Source: CAXBNB01 sp049115735
GTDB lineage: Bacteria; Bacteroidota; Bacteroidia; Cytophagales; Cyclobacteriaceae
Length of the DNA: 64,000 nucleotides
Assembly: GCA_049115735.1 (NCBI GenBank)
Contig: JAGDZP010000006.1
Span: 62,001 to 126,000, forward strand
Direction: 5' to 3'
The translations under genes and the position numbers were made by a program. Under the pieces are notes generated by a model that was given only the letters and a program-made list of their open reading frames with translations, was not told the origin of the DNA and made no database searches. Numbering within the stretch: the first letter of the stretch is position 1; each line of letters opens with the position of its first letter. Below are positions 43,301 to 46,300 of this stretch, piece by piece.

Positions 43301-46300
43301 AATAATAATCTTACCGGCACAATTCCTCCTGAAATTGGGGACCTTACAAGTCTAATTACCTTAGGTCTGAGAGAAAACAACATATCAAGTTCCATCCCAA
43401 TTGAAATAGAGGACATAACCGCTCTTAGTGTATTGGAATTGGGTAGCAACCAAATGGATGGGGCAATTCCACCAGAATTGGGCAATTTGTCTCAATTGAC
43501 CAGACTCTCAATTCCTGAGAATTTATTTACTGGATCTATTCCACCAGAACTAGGAAACCTCTCAAACCTTACTTTATTCCAATTGGAGGGCAATAACCTC
43601 ACAGGCAATATTCCAATTGAATTAGGTAACCTGAGCCAACTTCAGGAACTGAGAATTCATAGAAACCAATTGACAGGATCGATTCCAGTTGAATTGGGTA
43701 ATTTGAGCAATCTTGTTTGGATAGAACTAGCAAATAATGAACTTTCCGGTTCCATTCCGTCAGAGCTTGGCAACCTTTCGAATTTGAATGGACTTAGACT
43801 TGAAAATAATCAGCTTACAGGAGCTATTCCACCTGAATTGGGAGACCTAAGTAACTTGAACGATCTTAACTTAAGCCAAAATCAGCTTTTAGGGTCAATT
43901 CCGGATGAATTAGGTTCCTTATTGGTTTTAACTGATTTGGAATTGGATGACAATCAATTGACAGGAACAATTCCATCATCGCTCGGCTCGCTAACCCTCT
44001 TGAATGATCTACAACTCAACTTAAATCAACTTACAGGAGCTGTGCCAGGTACATTTGTTAACCTCACTTCCCTCTCCAATCTTGAACTGAATGTTAATAT
44101 GCTGGAAGATTTGCCGGACCTATCGTCTCTTTCTGGCCTAACGGCTCTGAACATATATGATAATAATTTTGAATTTGATGATATTGAGCCCAATGTGTCA
44201 GTGAGTGGAATCTCTTATTCACCTCAAAGCCAGCTTCCCGCCCCAGGCCCATTCGATTTAGTTGAAGGTGATCCTCTTAATCTATCAGTTTCTATAGGTG
44301 GATCGTCCAATGAATACCAATGGGTAAAAGACAATGTTAACATTAGTGGAGAAGAAGCCGATACATATACAGTTGCTGCAGTCAGTCCTTCTCATGCCGG
44401 GACATTCTACCTCAGCTCTACTAGCCCCTTGGTTCCGGGATTAACACTTCGGTCTGACGATATTGTAGTTGGCGTGGATTTTCCAGAGATCAATGTTTTT
44501 GTGGGTATTGACAATAGTGGTACTCCAATTGCAGACTCTCAATCCACATCTATTAATTTTGGCAGTATTGCTGAAGGTAATATTATCATCCAGAGTTTTG
44601 CAATCGAAAATACTGGTTCATCTACTCTTACTATTTCCTCCATTACTGCTTCAATAGTCGAGTTTTCAGCTACATCTATTCCGACAACTGTTCTTCCTGG
44701 TGCAACAGAGTCTTTTGATATTACCCTTGACGGAAGCACTTTGGGTATCTTTAATTCGATAATCACGATCACGAGCAATGATGCCGATGAAGGCGTGTTT
44801 ACTTTACCTGTAAGTGGTACAATTGTAGCTCCAGAGATCAATGTGTTCGTTGGGTCTGACAATTCAGGGTCTTCAATTACAAATGCTCAAACAGCCGATA
44901 TAGATTTTGGAAATGCATTAGAAGGAAATAACATCACTCAAACTTTTGCCATTGAGAATACAGGAGTATCGGATCTTACAATAAGTTCCATATTATCTTC
45001 TGATGCGAAGTTTTTACTTGCAGCTGTTCCTGCCACGGTTGCTTCAGGGTCAGTAGAAATATTTACAATCACATTAGACGGAAGTATTCCTGGAATATTT
45101 AACTCTGACATTATCATAAATAGCAATGATGGAGATGAAGGCACATTTACTTTTCCGGTTATAGGAGAAATTTCAGCACCTGAGATTGTAGTATATGAGG
45201 GAGCGGATAATGCCAGTCCTGAAATAACTGATGCACAAACTACCAATATTGACTTTGGTAGCGCAGTAATTGTAAATGACATCACAAGAACTTTTGCAAT
45301 AGAAAATGTAGGTACCAGCACACTAAATATAAGTTCTATCACCAGCTCATTTAGTGAATATACTGTAAGCGGTGCACCAGCTAGTGTTGCGGTAGGAGCA
45401 ACTGAAACATTTACAATCACCCTCGATGGATCAACATCAGGGAACTTCAACTCTACAATAACAATAAACAGTGATGATGGTGATGAAAGCCCCTTTACTT
45501 TCCCTGTGGCTGGACAAATTGTTGAACCTGAAATAGTTGTTTATAATGGAGTAGATAATGCTAGTCCTGAAATAACTGATGCACAAACCACTGATATTGA
45601 TTTTGGTAGTGCAATTATTACAAATAACATCTCCAGAACATTTTCTATTGAAAATACGGGAACGAGTGTATTGAATATTAGTTCTGTAACGAGTTCTGCT
45701 ACAGAATATACTGTCAGCGGAGCACCGTCAATTGTTGGAGTTGGAGCAACTGAAACATTTACAATTACCCTCGATGGATCAACCTCAGGCAACTTCAACA
45801 CAACAATAACAATAAACAGTGATGATGTGGATGAAAATCCGTTTACCTTCCCTGTGGTCGGGCAGATTATTGAACCGGAAATTGTGATTTTTGATGGAGG
45901 AGATAATACCGATCCCGAAATAACTAATGCTCAAGCCACAGGTATTGATTTTGGTAGTGCAGTGATAACCAATGATATCACCCGGACATTTTCCATTGAA
46001 AACACGGGAACAAGCGCCCTGAATATTAGCTCCATAACGAGCTCGAATATTGAATATACTATTAGTGGTGAACCTGCCACTATTGCTGCCGGTACTACAG
46101 AAACATTTGCTATAACTCTGAGTGGATCGATTAGCGGTACATTTAATGCGGTCATTACAATTGCAAGCGATGATTTGGATGAAGGCACTTTCGAGTTTAA
46201 CGTTAGCGGTACTATTACCGCTCCTGAAATAGAAGTTTTTTTAGGGTCTGACAACTCAGGAACAGCAATTGCCGACGGGCAAGCAACATTTGTCAATCTT

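Noticed and set aside
43288..44205. Plant-type LRRs as a sign of eukaryotic contamination or assembly error
   Set aside because: The frame is continuous with flanking bacterial domains, and such LRRs are common in bacterial surface proteins.
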